The position numbers and the translations under genes were made by a program. This document shows, piece after piece, positions 12,755 through 21,234 of a stretch of 23,347 nucleotides of DNA. The DNA is from JAPUDQ01 sp964535835 (GTDB lineage: Bacteria; Patescibacteriota; Saccharimonadia; Saccharimonadales; Saccharimonadaceae): assembly GCA_964535835.1 (NCBI GenBank), contig CAZHUZ010000012.1, positions 1-23,347 of the forward strand. Reading direction: 5' to 3'. The notes under the pieces are model-generated. The model saw only the letters and a list, made by a program, of their open reading frames with translations. It was not told the origin of the DNA and ran no database searches. The stretch's first letter is position 1; each line of letters begins with the position of its first letter.

Positions 12755-14053
12755 TTACGTGACTACTACATTATCTGGCTCAGAATAATCCAGGTTTTCA
12801 TTTTTTCTTTTCATCCAGTCACGTGTCTGACGTACTAATAATTTTTCATCCTCCGCGTTACTGAGTATCGGTTTTATGGATTCTTCAGCATAGATATTAT
12901 TTTGTGATCCTTTAACAAGTACAACAGTATCTTTCTCTAATAGTGCATGCACAAAACCACCTGCTTGATATGGCGTACGAAAAGCACGTACACGGCACCC
13001 TTTTTGCTCGGCAATAGGGGCAATATATTGTGCAGCTTCCTGTCCAATGGTTATAACCCATTCAAGATATTTCGAATCACATTTTTGACCAACTATCTCG
13101 TGACCCTCTCGTGAATAATCACCTAATTCGTTCATGCCTCCAATAATGGCTATCCGTCGTGATGCCGGTATATCGTAGAGCGTTTGTAGCGCGGCTAGCA
13201 TTGCCAGAGGGCTAGAATTATACGTATCATCGAGGATAACTGAACCATTAGCGCCACGGAGTATCTGCATCCTTCCTGGCAAAGATGTTATCTTAGTAAT
13301 ACCTGCTGCGGTCTCGGCCGCGCTCAGGCCTAACTTTGCTGCTACGGCTGCAGCGGCAACAACTGACTTAAAATTATGATACCCAACAAGCTGAGATGTA
13401 ATTGGTGTTCTGCCCCATTCTGGAGTTAATAATACGCCAACTTTATTCTCTAGTGGCGAAACAGCATTTGCGACTAGCCTGTATTCTGCTTTCTCACTCA
13501 ATCCATATGAAGTAACGTTTTTTGATTGTAGCAATGAAGCGAAACGAACATCTATGTCATCGTAGTTAATAATCGTCAAACCAGAAAATGCCGATACGCT
13601 TAATTCTTCTTTTGCTACTGTTTCTATATCTTTCATGTTCTCCATATGCTCAGGGCTAACCGCTGTTACAACAGCTATATCAGGGCGTAAATACTGACCA
13701 AATTTAACAATATCCCCAGGATGGTCCATCCCTAATTCCTGCACAATAACATCTACTTCATTATCACGTTTTATTCTAACTCTTGCCGATAAAAATACTC
13801 TAAACCACTCCAAGATCGAGTGCGGATTCTTTGGATATTTTATGCCAAGAATAGCTAGAGGGACGCTAAATTCACTATTATGATTGCCGTCCTGCATCCT
13901 AACGCGCAATTTTTCACCCAGGACTGTAGAGATAGCATATTTTGTACCTGTTTTACCTACACTTCCAGTAACTACTACAAGCTTGGGAGCATGCTTTTTA
14001 AAATACTTTTTAACATATTTTTGTAACCGCCAAAGCACAAATTTTTTATACAT
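12755..14053 (-). CDS. murF: MurF-like Mur ligase without the N-terminal substrate domain
   Basis: MurF adds D-Ala-D-Ala to UDP-MurNAc-tripeptide, completing the peptidoglycan precursor. The 432-residue protein has the Mur ligase P-loop TGSVGKTGTK at 29-38, the metal-binding QELGMDHPGDI, SPEHMENM, and DDTYNSSPLAMLAALQTL, and a C-terminal domain with GGMNELGDYS and the KGSQNN segment. Standard MurF carries about 90 residues before the P-loop (domain 1, binding the UDP-MurNAc part); here only 28 residues, basic and helical, precede it. It may therefore use a different substrate-recognition mode or be a MurF-related ligase with another substrate. A TATAAT box six bases before the ATG suggests a leaderless transcript. 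Confidence 0.85.
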   Translation of the reverse strand: MYKKFVLWRLQKYVKKYFKKHAPKLVVVTGSVGKTGTKYAISTVLGEKLRVRMQDGNHNSEFSVPLAILGIKYPKNPHSILEWFRVFLSARVRIKRDNEVDVIVQELGMDHPGDIVKFGQYLRPDIAVVTAVSPEHMENMKDIETVAKEELSVSAFSGLTIINYDDIDVRFASLLQSKNVTSYGLSEKAEYRLVANAVSPLENKVGVLLTPEWGRTPITSQLVGYHNFKSVVAAAAVAAKLGLSAAETAAGITKITSLPGRMQILRGANGSVILDDTYNSSPLAMLAALQTLYDIPASRRIAIIGGMNELGDYSREGHEIVGQKCDSKYLEWVITIGQEAAQYIAPIAEQKGCRVRAFRTPYQAGGFVHALLEKDTVVLVKGSQNNIYAEESIKPILSNAEDEKLLVRQTRDWMKRKNENLDYSEPDNVVVT

Positions 14054-14059
14054 AAGACT

Positions 14060-14065
14060 ATTATA
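14060..14065 (-). promoter_or_regulatory. -10 box of murF, leaderless type
   Basis: TATAAT on the minus strand with six bases (AGTCTT) to the ATG, so transcription should begin at or next to the A of the start codon. Confidence 0.6.
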
Positions 14066-14095
14066 CTAAACAAAACTGGATACGAATGATAAAAA

Positions 14096-14171
14096 TGGTG
14101 GAGCATAGGAGATTCGAACTCCTCACCTCTTCCATGCCATGGAAGCGCTCTACCAAATGAGCTAATGCCCC
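14096..14171 (-). tRNA. tRNA-Ala (anticodon GGC) with encoded CCA
   Basis: The minus strand gives GGGGCAT, a D arm GCTCATTTGGTAGAGC, anticodon arm CTTCC-ATGGCAT-GGAAG with GGC in the loop, T arm AGGAG-TTCGAAT-CTCCT and acceptor ATGCTCC-A, then CCA. The third acceptor pair is G-U, the identity element for alanyl-tRNA synthetase. The tRNA part is 73 bases (14099-14171). Part of its 5' half is repeated upstream. Confidence 0.97.
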
Positions 14172-14199
14172 GTACTACATACGTGACATTAGTATATTT

Positions 14200-14259
14200 C
14201 ATTTGGTAGAGCGCCTAGCGCATTCTTTACGCTGAAGGCTCTCAAATGAGCTAATGCCC
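14200..14259. repeat. tRNA-Ala-derived inverted hairpin
   Basis: Bases 14243-14259 equal tRNA-Ala bases 14154-14170, same orientation. Bases 14200-14214 (CATTTGGTAGAGCGC) are a copy of the D arm in the opposite orientation. The two halves pair (CATTTG..AGAGC with GCTCTCAAATG), with an inner AGCG/CGCT pair. It is therefore an inverted partial duplication of the neighbouring tRNA. Confidence 0.75.
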
Positions 14260-14290
14260 AGCATTTATGTGCGCGCTTGGATAGTATACC

Positions 14291-14320
14291 AAAAACACCT
14301 CTACGAATGTAAGAGGTGTT
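14291..14320 (-). terminator. Hairpin terminator, minus strand
   Basis: AACACCTCT (14294-14302) pairs with AGAGGTGTT (14312-14320); on the minus strand the stem is followed by a T-run. It lies upstream of tRNA-Ala and may shield it from read-through. Confidence 0.65.
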
Positions 14321-14518
14321 ATCGGGTACGAGCTGGTGCGCGCCCACCCGGGTTTGTTTTTTAGTTTTAGGCAATGTTTATTTTCAGCGCGCAAACCCGT
14401 AGCGCATCAGCTGATATATACAACATACCATAATCACAAGCACTTTGCAATTAATTTCTGATCATCTTATTGAGAGTAATAATCATAAACACTCGCTTTT
14501 TCACTGAGTATGTGCTAC

Positions 14519-14524
14519 TATAAT
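14519..14524 (+). promoter_or_regulatory. -10 box of the RRM-protein gene
   Basis: A perfect TATAAT, 75 bases before the start codon, leaving a leader of about 68 bases that could carry regulation as in cold-shock RNA-binding proteins. The -35 region is only T-rich. Confidence 0.5.
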
Positions 14525-14599
14525 CACAGTTTCAGAGTAGCGTATAGGATTTTCCGATAGCTGGTCGACTGAAGCAGCAACGTTAAAGGAAGAATATAC

Positions 14600-14890
14600 G
14601 TGAAAAAACTTTTTGTAGGAAGTCTTGCCTGGGCAACGACTGATGACAGTCTGCAGGCGCATTTTGCGTCATGTGGTACTGTTGCCAGCGCCAAGGTAGT
14701 GACCGATCGCGACAGCGGCCGCTCACGCGGATTCGGTTTCGTTGAATATGAAAACGACGCCGAAGCTGACGCAGCAGTCGAAAAGCTCAACAACTCTGAG
14801 CTTGACGGTCGCACAATCACCGTCAACGAAGCTCGCCCACGTGAGGACAAACCTCGCCGCGACTTTGGTGACAACAAACGTAGCTGGTAA
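14600..14890 (+). CDS. Small RRM-domain RNA-binding protein
   Basis: 96 residues starting at GTG 14600 behind AAAGGA. A single RNA recognition motif fills the protein: RNP2 is LFVGSL (4-9) and RNP1 is RGFGFVEY (43-50) with the aromatic residues that stack on RNA bases. The last 20 residues are basic (RPREDKPRRDFGDNKRSW). Such stand-alone RRM proteins in cyanobacteria and other bacteria are often cold-induced RNA chaperones; the role here is inferred. It is a single gene with its own promoter and a terminator shared with the converging ABC-transporter gene. Confidence 0.93.
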   Translation: MKKLFVGSLAWATTDDSLQAHFASCGTVASAKVVTDRDSGRSRGFGFVEYENDAEADAAVEKLNNSELDGRTITVNEARPREDKPRRDFGDNKRSW

Positions 14891-14906
14891 TTTACCTCTA
14901 TATTTG

Positions 14907-14940
14907 ATAAATAACACTCTCATCCGGGAGTGTTATTTAT
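14907..14940. terminator. Bidirectional terminator between RRM gene and ABC exporter
   Basis: ATAAATAACACTC and GAGTGTTATTTAT pair fully around an eight-base loop, with A/T-rich ends on both sides. Confidence 0.85.
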
Positions 14941-14941
14941 A

Positions 14942-16756
14942 TTATGACAACTGACTCTCAAACATGCGGTAGTAGTGACCCTTTTTCTCAACAAGTTCGC
15001 GGTGAGTACCGCTCTCGACAATCCGTCCATTATCAAATACATAGATTACATCCGCTCGCTGGACGGTTGTCAAACGATGACTGACCGTAACGATCGTTTT
15101 GTCATGTACCGCAAATAATCGCTTAAAGATTCTTGACTCGGCTAGCGCGTCAATGGCGCTTGTTGGCTCATCCAAAATAATGATCGGTGCATCACGGTAG
15201 AAATTTCTGGCAAGTGCTAATCTCTGCCACTGACCACCTGATAACTCAACGCCTTTGTTGCCATTGTCATCTTCCATCCAATTATTGACATAGCTATCGA
15301 GACCGACGGGTAATTTATCGGTAAAATCTACCGCCTCTGCATCTTTGAGTGACTTTACTAATAGATCATGATCATTTTTATTGACATCCCCAAACAGCAC
15401 ATTGTCGCGTGCTGATGCAAACATATAACGAGTAAAATCTTGTCTGAGCGCACCAATCTGGTTATGCCAGCTATCACTGTCAATATCTTGCAGATTGATA
15501 CCATCGACTGTCACCTCACCTTGTGTTGGCGCATACAGTCCAGCAAGTAATTTGATAAATGTTGATTTTCCTGCGCCGTTTTCTCCCACTATTGCAACAT
15601 GTTGATTTTTCTCGATTGTCATTGAGATATCTTGAAGTACATTTACTTTCTGTCCAGGATAGTTAAACGATACATCATCAAACACAATCTGCTTAGGTGC
15701 AGCCGAAATAACATGAATTCCATGATGCGCGGACGCGAGCTGCATAAACTTTTCATAGTCAAAGAGATTTGCAACGTCCTCATCGATGGTTGAAAGTTGC
15801 GATATAAACCCATTGGCGCCACTGATGGCACGTGATACAACCATCTGCACATAGACAAATTGTCCGACTGGCTGAGCGCGGTGAATTATCTGCAAGGTTA
15901 CCCATATCAGAGCTGCAACCTCGGCGAGAGACTGCAACATGTCGGCGCCGAATTGTTTGAGTATATATTTTTTCTCAAAATCAATACGTGCTTTTTCATC
16001 TTTGATACGTAGTTTTGATCGAATACCTAAAAGGTATTTTACGATGCCATACATACGTAGCTCCGTGATTGTATCGGGCTGCAAGAGATTCCATTCAATC
16101 ATTCCACGAGTTCGCCGTGTGTCGACGTGATTATTCCAATGCGCTATCTGGGCACGCGATAATTTGAACTGCAGATAAACACCTGGCACGATAGCTACGA
16201 GTATAAAAAGCGCCAACCATCCATTAACAAACAAGAGCGCCCCCACACCAACGATCATCGTGATAAGCTGACTAACGATCGACGCCAAACGATCAAATAT
16301 CCATGCAAAAAATTGCGCAAATTTTTGAGCTTTGTCATACAGATCAGCCGTCTCCTTGTCGTCATAGCGCCAAAATTCGAGACTGAGAAATTGCTCGTAC
16401 ATCATGTCTGATACTTTTGCTTCGATCGTAAATCGCATGTTTTCTTGGATATAGCGATCCACGCTTCGCCATCCGAGAGAAAAAAGTCCTAATCCTGCCG
16501 TGATAAGCACGTACAAGAATACATTGTGCTGCGCATCAGAGCTTCCATTGTATGCTTCGACAAGCGCTGTCGTTGTAAGTCCAGCAAAAAATGCGATTGC
16601 AAACGGTAATATAGCATCGATCAGTGCACCACCGAGCTTGAAAAGTACCGACCCCGGTGCTGTTTTAAAGCTTAGTTTCGCAACACGCCAGATTGACGCT
16701 GCTTGTTCTCCTAGCGTCATTTTGTCAGCATTTTTAGCTCGTGATCGTCGCCGCAT
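14942..16756 (-). CDS. ABC exporter, fused permease and ATPase
   Basis: 604 residues: an N-terminal transmembrane domain (about 1-340) with predicted helices near 45-65, 80-98, 155-180 and 280-300, then an ATPase domain. Visible motifs are Walker A GENGAGKST (about 391-399), signature LSGGQWQRLALAR (about 504), Walker B IIILDEPTSA (about 521) and the switch histidine in TVSHRL. This is a half-transporter likely acting as a dimer; the substrate is not predictable (lipids, peptides and drugs are all known for the class). It directly abuts rdgB (its ATG begins at the base after the rdgB stop), so it is the last gene of the lemA-htpX-ligA run. Confidence 0.93.
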   Translation of the reverse strand: MRRRSRAKNADKMTLGEQAASIWRVAKLSFKTAPGSVLFKLGGALIDAILPFAIAFFAGLTTTALVEAYNGSSDAQHNVFLYVLITAGLGLFSLGWRSVDRYIQENMRFTIEAKVSDMMYEQFLSLEFWRYDDKETADLYDKAQKFAQFFAWIFDRLASIVSQLITMIVGVGALLFVNGWLALFILVAIVPGVYLQFKLSRAQIAHWNNHVDTRRTRGMIEWNLLQPDTITELRMYGIVKYLLGIRSKLRIKDEKARIDFEKKYILKQFGADMLQSLAEVAALIWVTLQIIHRAQPVGQFVYVQMVVSRAISGANGFISQLSTIDEDVANLFDYEKFMQLASAHHGIHVISAAPKQIVFDDVSFNYPGQKVNVLQDISMTIEKNQHVAIVGENGAGKSTFIKLLAGLYAPTQGEVTVDGINLQDIDSDSWHNQIGALRQDFTRYMFASARDNVLFGDVNKNDHDLLVKSLKDAEAVDFTDKLPVGLDSYVNNWMEDDNGNKGVELSGGQWQRLALARNFYRDAPIIILDEPTSAIDALAESRIFKRLFAVHDKTIVTVSHRLTTVQRADVIYVFDNGRIVESGTHRELVEKKGHYYRMFESQLS

Positions 16757-17338
16757 CTAAATATCCTTTGATGTAGTGTCTGGTTGAGACAGCAAAAAGC
16801 TGCGTACCTTCGCAAATGGTTTCATTGTCTCGGCGTATGTACGTTCGTTTTCCTCCTGTGACATTTCTGCGCGCGTAACATCGTAGCCATCGTTTATGAA
16901 AAAGGTATCAAACCCAAAGCCATTTTCACCACGCGGATAATCGCTGATGGTGCCGTGTGAAACACTGTCAAAAAACTCCATGTTTCTACCGTCATAGTAG
17001 CCAAATGTACATTTTATGACTGCTGATTTATCATCAAACCCGTCAAGTATTCGGCAACATGCCTCTTCACCAGCATATTCAACAAACCATTTGATAAACG
17101 GACCCGGCAGGCCACTAAGAGCATTGAATTCTAAACTGACATCCTCAACCAAGACGGGCTTCTGAACGACATTGTATGCCTGACGCAATTTATGAGCAAC
17201 AATCGTATGGAGATCAACAGATTGGATCTCATCCAATTCAACCTTTTGGTGTTCGATCCCGATACCAAGCTGTCGAGACAAATAATCAGCTTTGTTTTGA
17301 TTGCCCGTGATAAAAATAGGAATAACTGGTTTGCTCAT
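16757..17338 (-). CDS. rdgB: Non-canonical purine NTP pyrophosphatase (RdgB/HAM1 family)
   Basis: The enzyme removes dITP, dXTP and ITP from the nucleotide pool. The 193-residue protein shows FITGNQNKADYL at the N-terminus (family pattern T-G-N-x-x-K), VLVEDVSLEFNALSGLPGPF in the middle, the ENGFGFDTFF motif and a final RTYAETMKPFAKVRSFL. Length is typical. It overlaps the ligA stop by four bases (ATGA), implying translational coupling with DNA ligase. Confidence 0.9.
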   Translation of the reverse strand: MSKPVIPIFITGNQNKADYLSRQLGIGIEHQKVELDEIQSVDLHTIVAHKLRQAYNVVQKPVLVEDVSLEFNALSGLPGPFIKWFVEYAGEEACCRILDGFDDKSAVIKCTFGYYDGRNMEFFDSVSHGTISDYPRGENGFGFDTFFINDGYDVTRAEMSQEENERTYAETMKPFAKVRSFLLSQPDTTSKDI

Positions 17339-19398
17339 AATAATTCTAAAAATTCCTGTTCATTAATTATTTTCGTCCCATAGCTCTCAGCTTTTTTGAG
17401 TTTGCTGGCGCCGACTTTTGCACCGAGGACGAGATACGTCGTATCTTTGCCGACACTACTTTGAAACGTACCACCGAGAGCTCTGATGCGATCTGCAGCA
17501 TCATCTCGGCTCATAGTCTCGAGTGTACCCGTAACGACAAAGCTACTTCCCGCCAATTTACCCGATTTCGTCTCATATTGAGGCTCTACCCCTAGAGATT
17601 TCATCTTTTCAAGCAATGCTATATTATCCTCATCTGCAAACCACGCCATAATAGATTCGGCCACGACCCTACCAACACCATCTACTGATTGTAACGTATC
17701 AATTGTTGCATGTCTTATAAATTGCAATATATCTCCCCTGTTAAAGAAGAGTTCTTTTTTGTGAAGCTGTGCGAAATGCCGTACGAGGTCGATTGCCGTC
17801 TGTACACCAACATGCCGAATGCCTAGCCCGTAGACAAAACGCTCAAGTGGTGGGGATTTTTTATCAGCTATCGCGTCAACAAGTTTTTGCGCCGATACGT
17901 CTGCAAATCGATCGAGTTGTAGTAATTGATCTTTTGTTAATGTATAGATATCAGCGAGATCATTGACCAATCCAGCATCGACGAGAGCTTCGACATTTTT
18001 TTCGCCAAGTGTATCGATGTCGAGAGCGCCTTTGCTTGCAAAATGTTGCAAAGCACGTTTCAAAATCAATGGTCCAGTCATGCCCTCTACACGATAAACC
18101 GCTTCACCCTCTGGCCGTACAAATGTAAACTCAGGATATTGCCGAGCAAGCTCCGCAGGATAGTCAAAAGCCGTCGCATCTTTGGGACGAAGCGCAGTAA
18201 TAACTGATTCAACCTGCGGTATGATATCTCCTGCTTTGTATATAACGACGGTATCACCGACACGAACATCTTTGCGTGCTATCTCGTCAGCATTGTGCAA
18301 GCTAGCATGCTGCACAGTCGTCCCCGCGACATGCACAGGATCAAACACTGCTACCGGCGTCGCCGCACCGGTTCGTCCTATCGATATGATAATGTCACGT
18401 ACGACAGTTGTTGCTTGCTCGGCAGCATATTTGTAGGCCACAGCAGCGCGTGGCTGCTTGCCGACAACGCCTAGATCAGCAAATTGTTGTCGGTTATTTA
18501 CCTTGATAACCAATCCATCAGTATTAAATGGTAAGTCTTTTCTCTGTTCATCCCATGTATCGACAAAATTCATGACGTCATCCAACGAATCAAACACACT
18601 TGCTTGGTTATTGCGGCGAATCCCCAGTGCGGTCAGTGTCTCATAGGCTATCATATTTGTCGGTATATCGGTCGGGTCATCACGTAGCAAGTCATAGGCT
18701 ATAAACGTCAATGGTCGCGCCGCAACGAGCTGCGGATCAAGTTGGCGCATCGTACCAGCAGCGAGATTACGTGGGTTGGCAAACTCAGACTTACCTGCGT
18801 TGCGCTGCTGCTGATTGAGATGCTCAAAATCTTTTTTGAGCATCACGATTTCACCGCGGATTTCTGTTCGCCCCTGTAAAAACTGCTGATATTTCGCTTC
18901 GTTACGTAGCTTTAGAGGAATATTTTTTATGGTACGTGCATTGGCAGTAACATCTTCGCCGACAAAACTGTCCCCCCGTGTCACTGCTTGTACGAACATG
19001 CCGTTCTCGTAGATCAATGAACATGCCAGGCCGTCCATTTTGATATCACAAAAAAACTCATGCCGAACACCGGGCAACAATTTGTCCATGCGCTTCACCC
19101 ATGCTTCTACATCAGACCGTTCAAAGACGTCATTGAGACTGAGCATACGACTACGATGCGCTACTTTGACAAAACCGCCTTTAGTCTCATGTCCTACTCG
19201 CTGTGATGGGCTGTCTGGTGTAATTAAATGCGGGTGAGCTAATTCTAATTTTTTCAATTCCAAAAATAAACTGTCATATGTTGCATCAGAGACTAACGAT
19301 TCATCCAGTACATGATAATGATAGCTATAATGATTTAGAAGTTCGCGAAGCTCAACTATCCTATTCGCTGGAGTTGACAACTCATCGTGTACTGCCAC
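17335..19398 (-). CDS. ligA: NAD-dependent DNA ligase lacking zinc-finger cysteines
   Basis: LigA seals nicks during replication and repair. The 687-residue protein starts at GTG 19398. Domain Ia has YHVLDESLVSDATYDSLF; the adenylation lysine is in DIKMDG (about residue 119), with TRGD, GEIV and DGLVIKVN further on. The OB fold, helix-hairpin-helix region (GEKNVEALVDAGLV and following) and a C-terminal BRCT domain (about 605-687) are present. The zinc-finger segment (about 409-440), which normally has four cysteines, has none, though the surrounding sequence (EGEAVYR, ILKRALQHFASKGALDIDTLG) aligns. The ligase probably folds this part without zinc. It is three bases from the upstream membrane-protein gene and overlaps rdgB. 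Confidence 0.96.
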   Translation of the reverse strand: MAVHDELSTPANRIVELRELLNHYSYHYHVLDESLVSDATYDSLFLELKKLELAHPHLITPDSPSQRVGHETKGGFVKVAHRSRMLSLNDVFERSDVEAWVKRMDKLLPGVRHEFFCDIKMDGLACSLIYENGMFVQAVTRGDSFVGEDVTANARTIKNIPLKLRNEAKYQQFLQGRTEIRGEIVMLKKDFEHLNQQQRNAGKSEFANPRNLAAGTMRQLDPQLVAARPLTFIAYDLLRDDPTDIPTNMIAYETLTALGIRRNNQASVFDSLDDVMNFVDTWDEQRKDLPFNTDGLVIKVNNRQQFADLGVVGKQPRAAVAYKYAAEQATTVVRDIIISIGRTGAATPVAVFDPVHVAGTTVQHASLHNADEIARKDVRVGDTVVIYKAGDIIPQVESVITALRPKDATAFDYPAELARQYPEFTFVRPEGEAVYRVEGMTGPLILKRALQHFASKGALDIDTLGEKNVEALVDAGLVNDLADIYTLTKDQLLQLDRFADVSAQKLVDAIADKKSPPLERFVYGLGIRHVGVQTAIDLVRHFAQLHKKELFFNRGDILQFIRHATIDTLQSVDGVGRVVAESIMAWFADEDNIALLEKMKSLGVEPQYETKSGKLAGSSFVVTGTLETMSRDDAADRIRALGGTFQSSVGKDTTYLVLGAKVGASKLKKAESYGTKIINEQEFLELL

Positions 19399-19401
19399 GG
19401 C

Positions 19402-20346
19402 CTATGCACCTTTTGTTGGTGAGCTGGATACAAAATTTCTATAAAATAATAGCGTATAAACCGATGAGAAAATTAATGTAAATGCTATCATCATTTGTGA
19501 TATGACCGGTATGATTGCTATATTATCCAGCAATCTCCATGCCCCCGCAATATAGGTTGTCACCATCATAACTGCCAACCATCCGATTGCTGTAGCAATG
19601 ACAAGCCAACCATAGTAAGCGGCCACAAGTAGCCGACGCCCTCTTACTAGCTGACTTGCCAACTTCAAAGCATATCCAGGATAAGTTCTCGGAACAGACA
19701 CGATTACGACCGCAATAACTGTACTCGTCAACCAATAAATTGACAGCGCAGTGATCGCTACAACAATAATAATTGCCGTTAATGATAGCCACCCATTTGT
19801 TAGGATATGTATACTTTCAGCGACAGAGTACAAAAGAATAGCGATACTCAATGGAAGGATCTGCAGCAACCCAGTGACAACAACCACAAATGAAGCAACG
19901 AGTGGTGCCCCGCTCGAGTAAACCGCATCCCGAATTGTAACAGTAAAGCCATCGAACATCGCACGGAGGTACCATGATACCATTAACCATACTAGTATTG
20001 CTGCAACCAAAATTTGAGATTGTGAGATTACATCATTTGGGATTGTGTTTGCACCAATAGTAAGTGTCGTTGCCAATACCAAAGATTCGGCTAGCATGTT
20101 TTCACTACCCATATACGTTTTGACAATATCATGAGCATTTTCACGTATTACCATATAAGAACTTTGATCGATCAATCCAGCGATCAATATATAAACCATA
20201 CTATACAACAAAGCAAAGACGGCCAATCCCCGCCAGTATTTCACAATTGTTCTAAATGTATACAACGTAAGCTGTAGTACATTAGGCATTGTAGAAGAGG
20301 ATATCATATCAGATTTGAGTGTTTTTTTTGATGATTTAGTAGTCAT
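19402..20346 (-). CDS. Six-helix integral membrane protein, unknown function
   Basis: 314 residues with a polar N-terminus (1-35) and predicted helices near 40-60, 110-128, 147-172, 180-206, 230-260 and 275-302. No catalytic motif is visible; the arrangement recalls uncharacterised multi-pass proteins (glycerophosphodiesterase-membrane-domain-like), but that is only a resemblance. Its start overlaps the htpX stop by one base (TAATG) and it ends three bases before ligA, so it is co-translated with both. An envelope role next to HtpX is plausible. Confidence 0.75.
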   Translation of the reverse strand: MTTKSSKKTLKSDMISSSTMPNVLQLTLYTFRTIVKYWRGLAVFALLYSMVYILIAGLIDQSSYMVIRENAHDIVKTYMGSENMLAESLVLATTLTIGANTIPNDVISQSQILVAAILVWLMVSWYLRAMFDGFTVTIRDAVYSSGAPLVASFVVVVTGLLQILPLSIAILLYSVAESIHILTNGWLSLTAIIIVVAITALSIYWLTSTVIAVVIVSVPRTYPGYALKLASQLVRGRRLLVAAYYGWLVIATAIGWLAVMMVTTYIAGAWRLLDNIAIIPVISQMMIAFTLIFSSVYTLLFYRNFVSSSPTKGA

Positions 20347-21215
20347 TACATTTTTCCTGCCGTGCTGCGTAGTCGTGCAATGCGCTGGTCAATCGGTGGA
20401 TGCGTGCTAAATGCATTGGCGATGCCACCGCTGAGAGGGTTAGCAAAAAACAAATGTGCAGTAGATGTATTTTGGCGATGAAGTGCCGAGCCTGCAGCTC
20501 CGATCTTTTCGAGGGCACTCGCTAATCCTTCGGGATCGCGCGTCGTCAGGGCACCGGTTGCATCAGCGAGATATTCGCGTTGACGTGATATTGCAGCCTG
20601 AATAAGCATCGCGATAATTGGTGCGAGTAGCGCAGCGATGATACCAAGAATCATAAACACAGGACCTCGATCACGATTGTCCGAGCCACCAAAAAACGAC
20701 ATTCTGAGGAGCATATCAGCTATCAAACCGATGGCACTCACCAGCCCAAATACAATCATCATGACACGAATATCATAGTTGCGTACATGGCCCATTTCAT
20801 GTGCCATAACAGCGTTTAGTTCACGGTCAGTGAGCATATCGAGTATACCGGTAGTCGCCGCGACATAGGCATGCTGTGGATCGCGGCCAGTTGCAAATGC
20901 ATTTGGCGCCGGGTCATCAATTACATACACTTTTGGCATCGGCATACCTGTAGTTATGGAGAGATTTTCAACGATACGATAGAGGCGAGGATTGTCTGAT
21001 TTTTTGATTTCCGAAGCTCCATTGAGTGCAAGTGCCATACGTGCAGCGATGAAATACTGAATAAGCGTATAGATACCTGCTCCAATCAATGTCCCCCAAA
21101 ACACTCCCATACCATACTGAAAACTCGCGATATAGCCGAGCGCGCCGATGAGAGCCACAAAGAACACCATGATGAACACAGTGTTCCTTTTGTTGGCAGC
21201 TATTGCGCTATACAT
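20346..21215 (-). CDS. htpX: HtpX-like membrane zinc metalloprotease
   Basis: HtpX degrades misfolded membrane proteins. The 289-residue protein has two N-terminal helices (about 12-30 and 36-58), the PKVYVIDDPAPNAFATGRDP segment, the zinc motif HEMGH at 139-143 and the third ligand region in RQREYLADATGAL, with two more helices between. The end FSTHPPIDQRIARL is typical. Length is normal. It follows lemA by 19 bases, a common pairing. Confidence 0.96.
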   Translation of the reverse strand: MYSAIAANKRNTVFIMVFFVALIGALGYIASFQYGMGVFWGTLIGAGIYTLIQYFIAARMALALNGASEIKKSDNPRLYRIVENLSITTGMPMPKVYVIDDPAPNAFATGRDPQHAYVAATTGILDMLTDRELNAVMAHEMGHVRNYDIRVMMIVFGLVSAIGLIADMLLRMSFFGGSDNRDRGPVFMILGIIAALLAPIIAMLIQAAISRQREYLADATGALTTRDPEGLASALEKIGAAGSALHRQNTSTAHLFFANPLSGGIANAFSTHPPIDQRIARLRSTAGKM

Positions 21216-21234
21216 TGAATCGTATTACGTATTA

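Larger units (their letters stand above)
14260..14598. other. Non-coding stretch with inverted repeats before the RRM gene
   Basis: Contains the terminator-like hairpin at 14291-14320, an inverted repeat CGGGTTTG (14349-14356) / CAAACCCG (14392-14399) bordered by GCGCGC, and the RRM gene promoter. The minus-strand open frame across 14189-14374 is made partly of tRNA debris and is not considered a gene. Confidence 0.5.

Noticed and set aside
14189..14374. 61-codon minus-strand open frame
   Set aside because: It crosses the tRNA-Ala-derived hairpin and a terminator-like stem; no start signal or family resemblance.
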